DNA from: Clostridia bacterium
GTDB taxonomy: Bacteria; Bacillota; Clostridia; Christensenellales; Aristaeellaceae
Length of the DNA: 64,000 nucleotides
NCBI GenBank assembly: GCA_017512985.1
Contig: JAFWEJ010000002.1
Span: 62,001-126,000 of the forward strand
Reading direction: 5' to 3'
The position numbers and the translations under genes were made by a program. Positions 1 to 9,474 of this stretch are shown one piece after another. Position 1 is the first letter of the stretch. Every line of letters starts with the position of its first letter. The notes under the pieces were generated by a model that did no database searches, was not told the origin of the DNA, and worked only from the letters and a program-made list of their open reading frames with translations.

Positions 1-24
1 GAAGAATAAGCCAAGGAGTCTTTT

Positions 25-1671
25 ATGTTCAGCAATGTTTTCTCCCGGGTTCAGGAATACCTTCAGTTCCACGGCGCCGCGTATACCGCCAGGCGCCTGG
101 GGCAGAAGGCTGCCCAGCAGCTTCTGGGCATATATGACCGCCGCCGGAAACGGGAGATGGCGTCCGCGGAGGAACTGCAGTCACAGCGGAACAGCCAGCC
201 GGACGCCGGACTCATCAGCGTGGTGGTTCCGGTCTGGAACACGGATCCGGGTATGCTCACCGATCTGCTGGACAGCCTGGAAGCCCAGACCTACCTGAAT
301 TTTGAGGCTGTCCTGTACGACGGCGCCAGCACCCGGACGGAAACCCTGGAGATCCTGAAGGCCCGCGGAGAGAAAGATCCGCGTTTTCGTGTGATCCGCG
401 GTGAAGAGAACCGGGGCATCAGCCAAAACACCAATGAGGCAATCCGGCTTGCAAGGGGCGGATATGTCGCCCTGTGCGACCACGACGACCTGCTTTCCCC
501 GGACGCGCTATGGCGGGTGGCTGACTGCATTGTGAAGAAGCAGCCGGACATGGTTTATTCCGACGAGGACCGGATCACAGAGGGCGGGAAGAAGCACATG
601 GATCCGCATTACAAACCGGATTACTGCCCGGACAATCTGGTGAGCGACAACTATATCTGTCACCTGGCGGTCATTCGGAAGGATCTGCTGGAAGCGGCCG
701 GAGGCTTGCGCAGCGGCTATGATGGCAGCCAGGACCACGATCTTTTCCTGCGGATTACGGAGAAAACGGGCAGAATTGAACATATCCCGCGTACCCTCTA
801 CAGCTGGAGGGAGGTCTTTTCCAGCAAGAGCCACATGCAGTTCCTGACCTGCCTGGAAAACGGCTGCCGGGCGGCTGTGGAACATGAAGCAAAAATGGGC
901 AGGAAGGCGGAAGCCGTACCGGTGAACAAGGAGATCCGGCTCTGGTATGAGATACCGGAGGACGCCGCCGTGGAGGCGCTTGTTCACGGCGACAGCGAGG
1001 ATGAATGCCGGGAGTGCCTCGGGGAACTGGCGTTCCGTACGGACTGGCCGAAGCTGACCGGGAGCATCCTCGTCGCGCCGGAGGAGGAGCGGATCAGCCT
1101 GATCAACGAAGCGGCGCGGACGAGCAAAGCGGATTACCTGCTGGTCCTGGACGCCGGGGTCACGGAGATGAACCGTTATTTTATCAGGGAGATGCTGATG
1201 TACGCGCAGCGGGACGACGTAGCGGGCGTCACGGGCGTGCTTACGGACCGGAAGAAGCGCATCACCCACGGCGGATTCGCCCTGGGCGTGGACCATACCG
1301 CGCAGTGTATCAATGAGGGCCTGTATGTGAGCGCCGGCGGCTGGCACGACATGATGAACAAGGTGCACAACGTCAGCGCGGTGAGCCTGTGCTGCCTGAT
1401 GGTGAAGCGGAGCTGTTGGCTGGACCTGGACGAAGGATACCGGGGCGGGCTCGCCACGGCGGACCTGGGGCTCCGCCAGCGGGCTGCCGGGAAGTGGTTT
1501 GTTTTCACGCCCCACGCGCAGGCGCAGCTGGCTCCCTGTCCCCTGCTCCTTTCCGGAAAGGACAGGAACGCGGCGGATGTTGCCTGTTTTGAGAAAGCCT
1601 GGGGCAAGGATGTTACGGATCCCTGTTACAGCAAACGTTTCGGCACGAAAAAGGCGAACTATCAGTTCTGA
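25..1671 (+). CDS. Tandem GT2-family glycosyltransferase, second domain degenerate
   Basis: The protein has 548 residues and no signal peptide. It is probably a cytoplasmic glycosyltransferase that extends a surface glycan. The first GT2 domain starts near residue 64 (SVVVPVWNT) and has the family's nucleotide-sugar and metal site CDHDDLL near residue 151, followed by DGSQDHDLFLR. A second GT2-like half begins near residue 370, but the acidic metal motif expected there reads LVLDAGVTE, so that half is probably non-catalytic. The ATG follows AAGGAG at good spacing. The same architecture recurs at 23510-26206 and 42831-44639, so these are paralogues. The sugar and acceptor cannot be read from sequence. 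The gene ends just before a bidirectional terminator. Confidence 0.85.
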   Translation: MFSNVFSRVQEYLQFHGAAYTARRLGQKAAQQLLGIYDRRRKREMASAEELQSQRNSQPDAGLISVVVPVWNTDPGMLTDLLDSLEAQTYLNFEAVLYDGASTRTETLEILKARGEKDPRFRVIRGEENRGISQNTNEAIRLARGGYVALCDHDDLLSPDALWRVADCIVKKQPDMVYSDEDRITEGGKKHMDPHYKPDYCPDNLVSDNYICHLAVIRKDLLEAAGGLRSGYDGSQDHDLFLRITEKTGRIEHIPRTLYSWREVFSSKSHMQFLTCLENGCRAAVEHEAKMGRKAEAVPVNKEIRLWYEIPEDAAVEALVHGDSEDECRECLGELAFRTDWPKLTGSILVAPEEERISLINEAARTSKADYLLVLDAGVTEMNRYFIREMLMYAQRDDVAGVTGVLTDRKKRITHGGFALGVDHTAQCINEGLYVSAGGWHDMMNKVHNVSAVSLCCLMVKRSCWLDLDEGYRGGLATADLGLRQRAAGKWFVFTPHAQAQLAPCPLLLSGKDRNAADVACFEKAWGKDVTDPCYSKRFGTKKANYQF

Positions 1672-1704
1672 AGCAGTCAGCGAAATCGGTTTGCTGACAA
1701 AAAC

Positions 1705-1732
1705 AGCCCGGCAGGAACAGTCCTGCCGGGCT
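1705..1732. terminator. Bidirectional intrinsic terminator between the GT2 gene and rny
   Basis: A perfect 12-bp stem (AGCCCGGCAGGA paired with its complement) closes a 4-nt ACAG loop. On the plus strand TTTGGATTT follows. On the minus strand GTTTTTG follows. It lies between two convergent genes, so it can end both transcripts. Confidence 0.85.
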
Positions 1733-1748
1733 TTGGATTTGCAATGGA

Positions 1749-3314
1749 TTATTTTGCGTATTCGGTGCTGCGGGTTTCGCGGATGACGTTGACCCGAATC
1801 TGGCCGGGGTATTCCATCTGCTCTTCAATGCGCTTGGCGATTTCTTTCGCCAGCACCTTGATGCCGTCGTCGTTGACGTCTTCCGGCTTCACCATGATGC
1901 GCACCTCGCGGCCGCTCTGGATCGCGTAGCACTTGTCCACGCCGTCGAAGCTGTTGGCAATCTCCTCAAGCTTCTCAAGCCGCTTGATATAATTTTCCAG
2001 GCTCTCGCGGCGGGCGCCGGGACGGGCGGCGGAAATGGCGTCCGCGGCCTGTACCAGTACCGCTTCCACGGTCTGGGGTTCCACGTCGTTGTGGTGGGCC
2101 ATGATGCAGTGCACCACGTCTGCGTTCTCGTGATATTTCCGGGCAAGGTCAGCGCCCAGGGTAACGTGGGTGCCTTCGCTTTCATGGTCCACGGCCTTGC
2201 CGATGTCATGCAGCAGGCCGGCGCGCTTCGCCAGCTGGACGTCCGCGCCGAGTTCCGCGGCCATCAGGCCGGCCAGGTGGCTGACTTCGATGGAGTGCTT
2301 CAGCACGTTCTGGCCGTAGCTGGTACGGTAGCGCAGGCGGCCGAGCAGCTTGACCAGTTCGTGATGGATCCCGTGCTGGTTGGTTTCGAATACGGCGTTC
2401 TCGCCGGCTTCCCGGATCTGGTTGTCGACTTCCTTCCGGGCCTTTTCGACCATTTCCTCGATGCGGGCCGGATGGATCCGGCCGTCCATGATCAGCTTTT
2501 CCACAGCGACGCGGGCCACTTCACGGCGGACCGGGTCGAAGGCGGAAACAATCACGGCTTCGGGCGTATCGTCGATGATCAGGTCCACGCCGGTCGCGGT
2601 TTCCAGCGCCCGGATGTTGCGGCCTTCACGGCCGATGATGCGGCCCTTCATATCGTCGTTGGGCAGGCTGATAACGCTGACTGTGCTTTCCGCCACATGG
2701 TCGGCGGCGCATTTCTGGATTGCCAGGGCGATGATGTTCCGGGCTTTCTTCTCGCCCTCTTCCTTCGCCTGGGTTTCGATTTCGCGTACCTGGGCGGCGG
2801 CGTCGTGGAAGGCTTCCTTCTGCACGCGGTCGATGACGATCTGTTTCGCCTCGTCCTTTGTCATGCCGGCGACGCGCTCAAGCTCGGCCAGCTGCTTTGT
2901 CCTGATTTCGTCCAGTTCGGTTTCTTTCTTTGCCAGGTCAGCCAGTTTGTTGTTCAGGGTTTCTTCCCGGGTTTCCAGGTTGCTTGCCTTTTTATCCAGG
3001 GTTTCTTCACGCTGGATCAGGCGGCGTTCGTTTTTCTGAATCTCGTTGCGGCGCTCCCGCATTTCCCTCTCGTTTTCCGCCCGTTCCCGGTCGTTTTCAG
3101 CCTTGGCCTTCAGGATCTCTTCCTTGGCTTCCAGTACTTTTTCTTTCTTGTAGTCTTCGGCCTTGCGGACGGCGTCGTCATACAGGCGCTTCGCGTAGTC
3201 TTCCGTCCGTTCGATCTTTTTCTCGGTAAAGCTCTTCCGATATGAGTACCCTACCAGGCCGCCGAGCAGGCAGCCTGCAACCGCGGCGATGACCGCGGCG
3301 ATGATCGGATCCAT
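1749..3314 (-). CDS. rny: Ribonuclease Y (membrane-anchored endoribonuclease)
   Basis: RNase Y starts mRNA decay in Bacillota as a membrane-bound endonuclease. The 521-residue length is normal for the family. In order: an N-terminal membrane anchor (residues 4-24), a long charged coiled coil to about residue 200, a KH RNA-binding domain with [10 protein letters not shown] near residue 230, and an HD domain with [12 protein letters not shown] near residue 365 that supplies the metal-binding catalytic residues. The ATG is preceded on the minus strand by GGGAGG. Upstream is a leader of about 300 nt containing a promoter, foldable RNA and a terminator-like hairpin, so expression may depend on read-through. 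Confidence 0.97.
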   Translation of the reverse strand: MDPIIAAVIAAVAGCLLGGLVGYSYRKSFTEKKIERTEDYAKRLYDDAVRKAEDYKKEKVLEAKEEILKAKAENDRERAENEREMRERRNEIQKNERRLIQREETLDKKASNLETREETLNNKLADLAKKETELDEIRTKQLAELERVAGMTKDEAKQIVIDRVQKEAFHDAAAQVREIETQAKEEGEKKARNIIALAIQKCAADHVAESTVSVISLPNDDMKGRIIGREGRNIRALETATGVDLIIDDTPEAVIVSAFDPVRREVARVAVEKLIMDGRIHPARIEEMVEKARKEVDNQIREAGENAVFETNQHGIHHELVKLLGRLRYRTSYGQNVLKHSIEVSHLAGLMAAELGADVQLAKRAGLLHDIGKAVDHESEGTHVTLGADLARKYHENADVVHCIMAHHNDVEPQTVEAVLVQAADAISAARPGARRESLENYIKRLEKLEEIANSFDGVDKCYAIQSGREVRIMVKPEDVNDDGIKVLAKEIAKRIEEQMEYPGQIRVNVIRETRSTEYAK

Positions 3315-3370
3315 ACATTCCCTCCCTTTCTGCTGATAATCTCATTTTCTTCATTCATGCGTCGGCGTAC

Positions 3371-3618
3371 GAAAAAACCGCACGAAACAATCGCTTCGCA
3401 CGGCTGTACGCTGCTTCGACCGAGGGATTCCCGGTATCGTAACATCTTTTCCGCAAATATATGGCAAAAGCGCTGAGCTTGCCGGTCAGCAGCGGAAAAA
3501 TCTTTATGCAGTTCACCCGAAGGTGCCTGAAACTAGATCGTATGCTCTGCATACGGTGGTACATTTGGGGGATGCTCTATCGATAACAGCGGCGGATAAA
3601 AAATCCGCACAGCCGAAC
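3371..3618 (-). ncRNA. Candidate structured RNA or attenuating leader upstream of rny
   Basis: This interval between asnS and rny has no credible gene. Read on the minus strand from the predicted start near 3618, the RNA can fold extensively. The 5' CGGCUGUGCG pairs with 3' CGUACAGCCG, closing the whole element. Inside are a roughly 15-bp stem anchored by CGCUG/CAGCG, a hairpin GUAUGC-AGA-GCAUAC, a UUCG-capped hairpin CACC-UUCG-GGUG, and a 10-bp stem with inner hairpin GCUGA/UCAGC. It ends at a terminator hairpin. It does not show the conserved motifs of SRP RNA, tmRNA or RNase P RNA. A 6S-type RNA or a novel rny leader are both possible; I cannot assign a family. Confidence 0.45.
3372..3403 (-). 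terminator. Terminator-like hairpin inside the rny leader
   Basis: On the minus strand a 9-bp stem (CCGUGCGAA with UUCGUGCGG, two G-U pairs) is followed at once by UUUUUU. It lies about 60 nt upstream of the rny start codon. It either ends a separate small RNA or attenuates rny. Its 5' arm shares 3 nt with the arm that closes the upstream RNA fold, so the two structures partly compete. Confidence 0.6.
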
Positions 3619-3644
3619 ACAAATATATTAACGGCTGTACGGAT
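3598..3644 (-). terminator. asnS intrinsic terminator
   Basis: On the minus strand, 28 nt after the asnS stop, a 13-position stem with one G-U or mismatch (AUCCGUACAGCCG with CGGCUGUGCGGAU) closes a 16-nt AT-rich loop and runs into UUUUUU. The -10 box of the rny-side promoter lies in this loop. Confidence 0.75.
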
Positions 3645-3653
3645 ATTTGTCAA
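3625..3653 (-). promoter_or_regulatory. Sigma-A-type promoter for the rny-side RNA
   Basis: On the minus strand the -35 TTGACA (3653-3648) is separated by 17 nt from the -10 TAATAT (3630-3625). The start is predicted near 3618. The -10 lies inside the loop of the asnS terminator, so asnS termination and rny-side initiation share the same 50 bp. Confidence 0.75.
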
Positions 3654-3671
3654 GATTTAGTAATTTTCGGA

Positions 3672-5051
<1,380 letters not shown>

Positions 5052-5118
5052 ACGTCGTTCCTCCTCTAATTCATGATTCAGAATCATGATCTGCCCGCGG
5101 CAGAAAAAGATTGGACAG

Positions 5119-5147
5119 ATTGTATCACAACAAGGGAGGAAAGACAA
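5119..5147 (-). promoter_or_regulatory. Probable asnS promoter
   Basis: On the minus strand TTGTCT (5147-5142), a 17-nt spacer and TACAAT (5124-5119) with an upstream TG fit a sigma-A promoter. The leader is only about 60 nt and holds a palindrome (TGATTC-A/T-GAATCA, about 5070-5086). It is too short for a T-box. Confidence 0.55.
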
Positions 5148-5153
5148 CAAGAC

Positions 5154-5183
5154 TTGACGATTCTCTTTATATAGAAGTAAAAT
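5154..5183 (+). promoter_or_regulatory. Probable promoter of the first polysaccharide operon
   Basis: TTGACG (5154-5159), an 18-nt spacer and TAAAAT (5178-5183). It diverges from the asnS promoter and lies upstream of the gene at 5240. From here to 28359 every gene is on the plus strand with short gaps or overlaps. Confidence 0.55.
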
Positions 5184-5239
5184 ATACAGAACATGGGTGC
5201 ATATGCGCCTGTGCGGTTAAGGAGGATTTCAGGAACCCC

Positions 5240-6064
5240 ATGATCAGGAAAACAGCCGTTTTTGTGAGCCTTCTGCTTCTGCTTTCCGGCCTGTTCCACA
5301 GCGCTGCCGGCGCGGAGGAGCCGTCCGTCGCGACGCCTACGGATCTGGAATGCATGCACGAACGGACAAAGACAACGATATATTTCTTTGACAGCCCCGC
5401 CTATACCCCCGTCGACGCAAAAAACCACCGGGTTTTCGGACCGGCCGCCGTGGAAACGGTGTGCCTGGACTGCGGGGAGGTTCTTTCAGGCGAGACTGTG
5501 GACAACGCAGAGGAGATCCGTGCCCACATTATCCGGAAAGGACAGTGCGTCCTTTGCGGATACCGGGAAAAGAAAAAGGCGGCGGAAACCAGGCGGGCGG
5601 CGGATGTTTCCGGCGAGCGGACAATCGTCGCCCCGGAGGACGGCGGTGCAGAAGGCCTGCTGGCTCTGACCATGACGAACCGGGACCTGTACGAGCTGGA
5701 GAAGGAAAACGTCTTTATTCTTCTGGTGCGCGGCAGCAACGGTGACGCGGCGGTTGCCCTGAACGTGACGAGCATGCTGGGCCAGACAGAGCAGGCCGGC
5801 GCGGACCTGTGCCTGAAACTCGCGGAGCGGGAGGACGGCGGCTTTTATGCCTGCCTGTATCTCTCTTCCGGATCCGGCGAGCGGATTGATCCGGCCAGCG
5901 AGGGTATCACCGTACGGTTTTACCGGTCGAACAGGTCCAACGTCCGGGCTTCCGTGGCTCCGGCAGACAGGGACGCCCTGATCGAAGCCGAGAGCGTGTG
6001 GAACGAGCGGGGATACTGGTCGGTGCCGTACCTGGAAGAAGGGACTTACTTTTTGCTGCAGTAA
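5240..6064 (+). CDS. Secreted Cys-rich protein of unknown function
   Basis: I do not recognise a named family. The 274-residue product has a signal peptide (residues 1-24, IRKTAVFVSLLLLLSGLF then SAAGAEE). A mature N-terminal part follows with C38-x-H40, CLDCGE (C75, C78) and CVLCGY (C103, C106), spaced like a small zinc ribbon or paired disulfides. The C-terminal 150 residues are mixed alpha/beta with no recognised motif. The ATG at 5240 was chosen because it begins the signal peptide; AAGGAGG lies 14 nt upstream, rather far, with a weaker AGGAA closer. It is the first gene after a plausible promoter and is 15 bp from the PEP mutase gene, so it is probably the head of the operon. Confidence 0.6.
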   Translation: MIRKTAVFVSLLLLLSGLFHSAAGAEEPSVATPTDLECMHERTKTTIYFFDSPAYTPVDAKNHRVFGPAAVETVCLDCGEVLSGETVDNAEEIRAHIIRKGQCVLCGYREKKKAAETRRAADVSGERTIVAPEDGGAEGLLALTMTNRDLYELEKENVFILLVRGSNGDAAVALNVTSMLGQTEQAGADLCLKLAEREDGGFYACLYLSSGSGERIDPASEGITVRFYRSNRSNVRASVAPADRDALIEAESVWNERGYWSVPYLEEGTYFLLQ

Positions 6065-6079
6065 GCGGGGGAAACATAA

Positions 6080-8086
6080 ATGAAAGCATTGATTCTGAAT
6101 TCCGGGCTGGGAAGCCGCATGGGGATGCTGACAAGCGAGCATCCCAAGTGCATGACGGAGATATCCCCGCGGGAAACAATCCTTTCCCGCCAACTGAAGC
6201 AGATTGCCGACGTCGGCATCCGGGACGTTGTCATTACCACGGGCCTGTTCCGGGACGCGCTCATCGCCTACTGCGAGAGCCTGGACCTGCCGCTGTCCTT
6301 TACATTTGTCCATAACCCGGATTTCCGGGAGACAAACTATATATATTCCATTTACTGTGCCCGTGCGGAACTGGATGACGATATCCTGCTCATGCACGGC
6401 GATCTTGTCTTTGAAAACGAAGTGATTGACCGGGTTCTTGCCTGTGAGACATCCTGCATGGCCGTATCCACCACCCTGCCTCTGCCGGAAAAGGACTTCA
6501 AGGCGGTTATTCAGGACGGTAAGGTCCGGAAGGTCGGGATTGAATTCTTTGACGACGCCGTCGCGGCCCAGGCGCTGTATCTCCTGAAAAGGGAAGACTG
6601 GAGGAAGTGGCTCGGCAGCATCTGCGATTTCTGCGAAGCCGGGAACCGCAAAGTCTATGCCGAGAACGCCCTGAACGCGCTGGACGGCGCGGCGGACATT
6701 TATCCCCTGGATGTGCGGGATCTTCTCTGCGCCGAGGTGGACGACCCGGCGGACCTTGAAAAAGTATCCCGGCAGCTGAAGGAGATCGAAAACCGGACAG
6801 TCTATATGTGCTTTGCCACAGACATCATCCATGGCGGGCATATCCGCATCATCCGGAAAGCCCAGCGGCTCGGGAAACTTATTATCGGCGTCCTGTCCGA
6901 CGAGGCGGTCTCTTCCTACAAGCGTTTCCCGCTGGTACCCGCGCCGGAGCGGATGAAACTGTTTGAGAATATCGCCGGTGTTTACCGGGTTGTGGAACAG
7001 AAAACGCTTTCGTATAAGGAAAACCTGGAGGCCTACCGTCCGGACTTTGTCGTCCACGGGGACGACTGGTGCTCCGGTTTCCAGCAGCCCGTCCGGGAGG
7101 AAGTCATTTCGGTTCTTTCCGTTTACGGCGGGAAGCTTGTGGAATTTCCCTACGCCAGCGACGAGAAGTATAAAGAGCTCCAGAAGCGGGAGCGCGCGGA
7201 GCTCGCGATGCCGGACGTCCGCCGCGGACGGCTCCGCCGCCTGCTGGAGATGAAGGGCCTGGTCACGGTCATGGAAGCCCATGACGGACTGACCGGCCTG
7301 ATCGTTGAGAATACCGTAGTGCATGAGAACGGCGGCGCCCGGCAGTTTGACGCCATGTGGCTCTCCTCCCTGTGCGATTCCACCGCCAAAGGCAAGCCGG
7401 ATATTGAGCTGGTGGATATGACTTCCCGCTTCCGCACGATCGACGATATCATGGAAGTGACGACAAAACCCATCATCTTCGACGGGGACACCGGCGGGCT
7501 GACGGAGCACTTTGTCTACACCGTGCGCTCCCTGGAGCGTATGGGCGTCAGCATGGTCATTATTGAGGATAAGACGGGACTGAAGAAGAACTCCCTTTTC
7601 GGCACGGAAGTGCAGCAGACCCAGGCCTCCATTGAAGAATTTTCCGAAAAGATCCGCGCCGGAAAGAAAGCCCAGCGTACGAAGGAGTTCATGATCTGCG
7701 CCCGTATCGAATCCCTGATCCTTGAAAAGGGCCTGGAGGACGCCATCGACCGCGCAAAGGCATTCACTGAGGCCGGCGCGGACGCCATTATGATCCATTC
7801 CCGCAAAAAGGACCCGGAAGAGATCTGCGCGTTCATTGAGGCATTCCGCAGACACGACAAAACCACTCCGATTGTTCTGGTACCGACTTCCTTCAACAGC
7901 GTGAAGGAGGAAGAATGGAAAGCGCGCGGCGCAAATATCATCATTTACGCGAATCAGCTGATGCGCGCGGCTGTACCCGCCGTCCGGAAAGCGGCGGAAT
8001 CCATCCTGGAAAACCACCGCGCGCAGGAATGTGACGCGGACCTCATGCCCTTCAAAGAGATCATCCGTATGATCCCGGAGGAGTAA
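6080..8086 (+). CDS. Triple-domain protein: NTP-transferase + cytidylyltransferase + phosphoenolpyruvate mutase
   Basis: PEP mutase rearranges phosphoenolpyruvate to phosphonopyruvate, the entry step to natural phosphonates. The C-terminal domain (about residues 390-668) carries IIFDGDTGG and the family motif EDKTGLKKNSL near residue 495. Residues 1-235 form a sugar-1-phosphate-type nucleotidyltransferase (LILNSGLGSRM, then HPKCM). Residues 240-375 form a second, HxGH-class cytidylyltransferase with HGGH at about residue 250. Such fusions suggest that the phosphonate is activated as a CMP derivative. No phosphonopyruvate decarboxylase or aminoethylphosphonate transaminase is in the window, so the end product is unknown. 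The next gene starts 4 bp after the stop, so it is translationally linked to glycan genes. Confidence 0.88.
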   Translation: MKALILNSGLGSRMGMLTSEHPKCMTEISPRETILSRQLKQIADVGIRDVVITTGLFRDALIAYCESLDLPLSFTFVHNPDFRETNYIYSIYCARAELDDDILLMHGDLVFENEVIDRVLACETSCMAVSTTLPLPEKDFKAVIQDGKVRKVGIEFFDDAVAAQALYLLKREDWRKWLGSICDFCEAGNRKVYAENALNALDGAADIYPLDVRDLLCAEVDDPADLEKVSRQLKEIENRTVYMCFATDIIHGGHIRIIRKAQRLGKLIIGVLSDEAVSSYKRFPLVPAPERMKLFENIAGVYRVVEQKTLSYKENLEAYRPDFVVHGDDWCSGFQQPVREEVISVLSVYGGKLVEFPYASDEKYKELQKRERAELAMPDVRRGRLRRLLEMKGLVTVMEAHDGLTGLIVENTVVHENGGARQFDAMWLSSLCDSTAKGKPDIELVDMTSRFRTIDDIMEVTTKPIIFDGDTGGLTEHFVYTVRSLERMGVSMVIIEDKTGLKKNSLFGTEVQQTQASIEEFSEKIRAGKKAQRTKEFMICARIESLILEKGLEDAIDRAKAFTEAGADAIMIHSRKKDPEEICAFIEAFRRHDKTTPIVLVPTSFNSVKEEEWKARGANIIIYANQLMRAAVPAVRKAAESILENHRAQECDADLMPFKEIIRMIPEE

Positions 8087-8090
8087 CGAC

Positions 8091-9458
8091 ATGACTGATG
8101 CCCGGAAAACCCGCCGGCTCCTCCTGTGCATTTACACGGCAGCGCTCGCGTATTTTGTCCTGAAGCTCCTGTACTATGCCCTCTGTATAGGCGGGACGCC
8201 GGATGAAAGCCTGCACATCGGGTACATCGCGGAACTGACCCGGAACCCGGCGCTGATCCCGGACTTCGCTTCCATGCCGATGTACCGGGTCCTTTCCCAG
8301 ACAGCCATGCAGCAGGTTCTCTCTCCGGACGCGGGCAGCGTGAATTACCTTGGCCATCCGCCGCTGTACTATCTCCTGCTCACGCTTGCGGACGCGGTGG
8401 CTTTCCGGGCGGACGGAACGGTTCTGGTGGAGATCTTCAGGCTCCGGTTCATCAATATCCTGATCACGTCCGCGGCGGTTGTCCTTGCTTTCCGGATCGG
8501 ATACAAAAAGCTCGGGAACCGTTCTCCTGTACTCCATCTCCTGTTTGCGGCGGCGGTCGTCACCCTGCCGGAGCTTGGCTATATTGCCTCGGGGGTCACA
8601 AACGACAACCTGTCTTTCCTGGCTTTCGCCCTGTTTTTCACCGGCGTTGTCCGGTATGACGAAGGGAAAGCGGATCTCAGGGCTTACGGCCTTATCGGGA
8701 TCGGTTTCCTGCTGGGCAGTTTCTCGAAGCTGACTACCGCGCTGGCGCTTCTGATCATGCTCCTGGCGATCCTTGTCCTGGACATCATCCGGACGAAGAG
8801 CCTGAAACTGATTATCAACAGGAACTTCCTGATCATCATGCCCTGCTTCCTGTTTTTCCTCGCTTATGAACTGCTGATCCGAAGCCGGTACGGTACATGG
8901 CAGCCTTCCCTGGAGAACCTGGCGCCGGAATTTTACCGCAGGACTGTTTTCTATGTTGCCCCCGAAAACCGGGTTTCCCTGACTTTTTTCCAGTACCTTC
9001 TGAAATTCCTCGGCGGGATCGGCCACAGCTGGTCCAGCGCCTACAGCGATCCCGGTTCTGTCGTTTCCGCGGTAATGCATAACGGCGCAGCCGGCCTGAT
9101 TTACTGGGTTCCCGTGGCAGTGTCCCTGGCCGCGGCAGCCGCGCAGGCTGTCCGTCGGGAAACGGACAGCTATACGATTCCGGCGGCGTTCTCTTTCCTC
9201 GGTACGCTGGCCTGCCACTTTTTCACCGGCTGGTCCGGTTTTCAGCAGTCCGGCTACACCGGAGGCGCCCAGGCCCGCTATTATCTTTTCCTGATTGTTG
9301 CCTTTGCCCTGGTTTTTTCGGAACAGGCGCCTGCGCTTTTCCGCAGCAGCAGGGCAAAGCGGATCGGAACGGTCCTTGCTGTCCTCCTCGTGATCCTGTG
9401 GCTTGCCGGGGACGCGCCCCGCATGCTTTTCTTTGCCGGTTTTCCCGCCCTGACGTAA
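8091..9458 (+). CDS. Polytopic membrane glycosyltransferase (GT-C type)
   Basis: The 455-residue protein has roughly ten hydrophobic segments. It shows two hallmarks of GT-C enzymes that use polyprenyl-phosphate sugars: an acidic first external loop (TPDESLHIGYIAEL near residue 36) and HPPLYYLL near residue 88. It probably adds a sugar on the outer face of the membrane. Its donor could be the lipid-linked sugar made by the GT2 enzyme encoded directly downstream, a common pairing. The exact family (PMT-like or DUF2142-like) is not resolved. Confidence 0.7.
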   Translation: MTDARKTRRLLLCIYTAALAYFVLKLLYYALCIGGTPDESLHIGYIAELTRNPALIPDFASMPMYRVLSQTAMQQVLSPDAGSVNYLGHPPLYYLLLTLADAVAFRADGTVLVEIFRLRFINILITSAAVVLAFRIGYKKLGNRSPVLHLLFAAAVVTLPELGYIASGVTNDNLSFLAFALFFTGVVRYDEGKADLRAYGLIGIGFLLGSFSKLTTALALLIMLLAILVLDIIRTKSLKLIINRNFLIIMPCFLFFLAYELLIRSRYGTWQPSLENLAPEFYRRTVFYVAPENRVSLTFFQYLLKFLGGIGHSWSSAYSDPGSVVSAVMHNGAAGLIYWVPVAVSLAAAAAQAVRRETDSYTIPAAFSFLGTLACHFFTGWSGFQQSGYTGGAQARYYLFLIVAFALVFSEQAPALFRSSRAKRIGTVLAVLLVILWLAGDAPRMLFFAGFPALT

Positions 9459-9474
9459 AAAAGGAGAAACGCCC

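Noticed and set aside
3541..3580. T-box-like GGTGGTAC on the plus strand
   Set aside because: It lacks the rest of the motif, faces away from both neighbouring genes and has no downstream plus-strand gene.
3371..3618. SRP RNA, tmRNA or RNase P RNA in the rny upstream region
   Set aside because: The conserved core sequences of those RNAs are not present and the fold is differently branched. It is kept only as an unassigned structured RNA.
5052..5118. T-box leader for asnS
   Set aside because: The distance from predicted start to ATG is about 60 nt, too short, and no T-box sequence is present on the minus strand.
5486..8131. Very long open frame on the minus strand opposite the PEP mutase gene
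   Set aside because: It is a mirror of GC-rich plus-strand codons, has no ribosome binding site and no recognisable domain, and the plus-strand gene is certain. Similar antisense frames at 15471-17747, 20417-22609, 23708-26188, 26107-28785 and 46314-48689 were rejected for the same reason.
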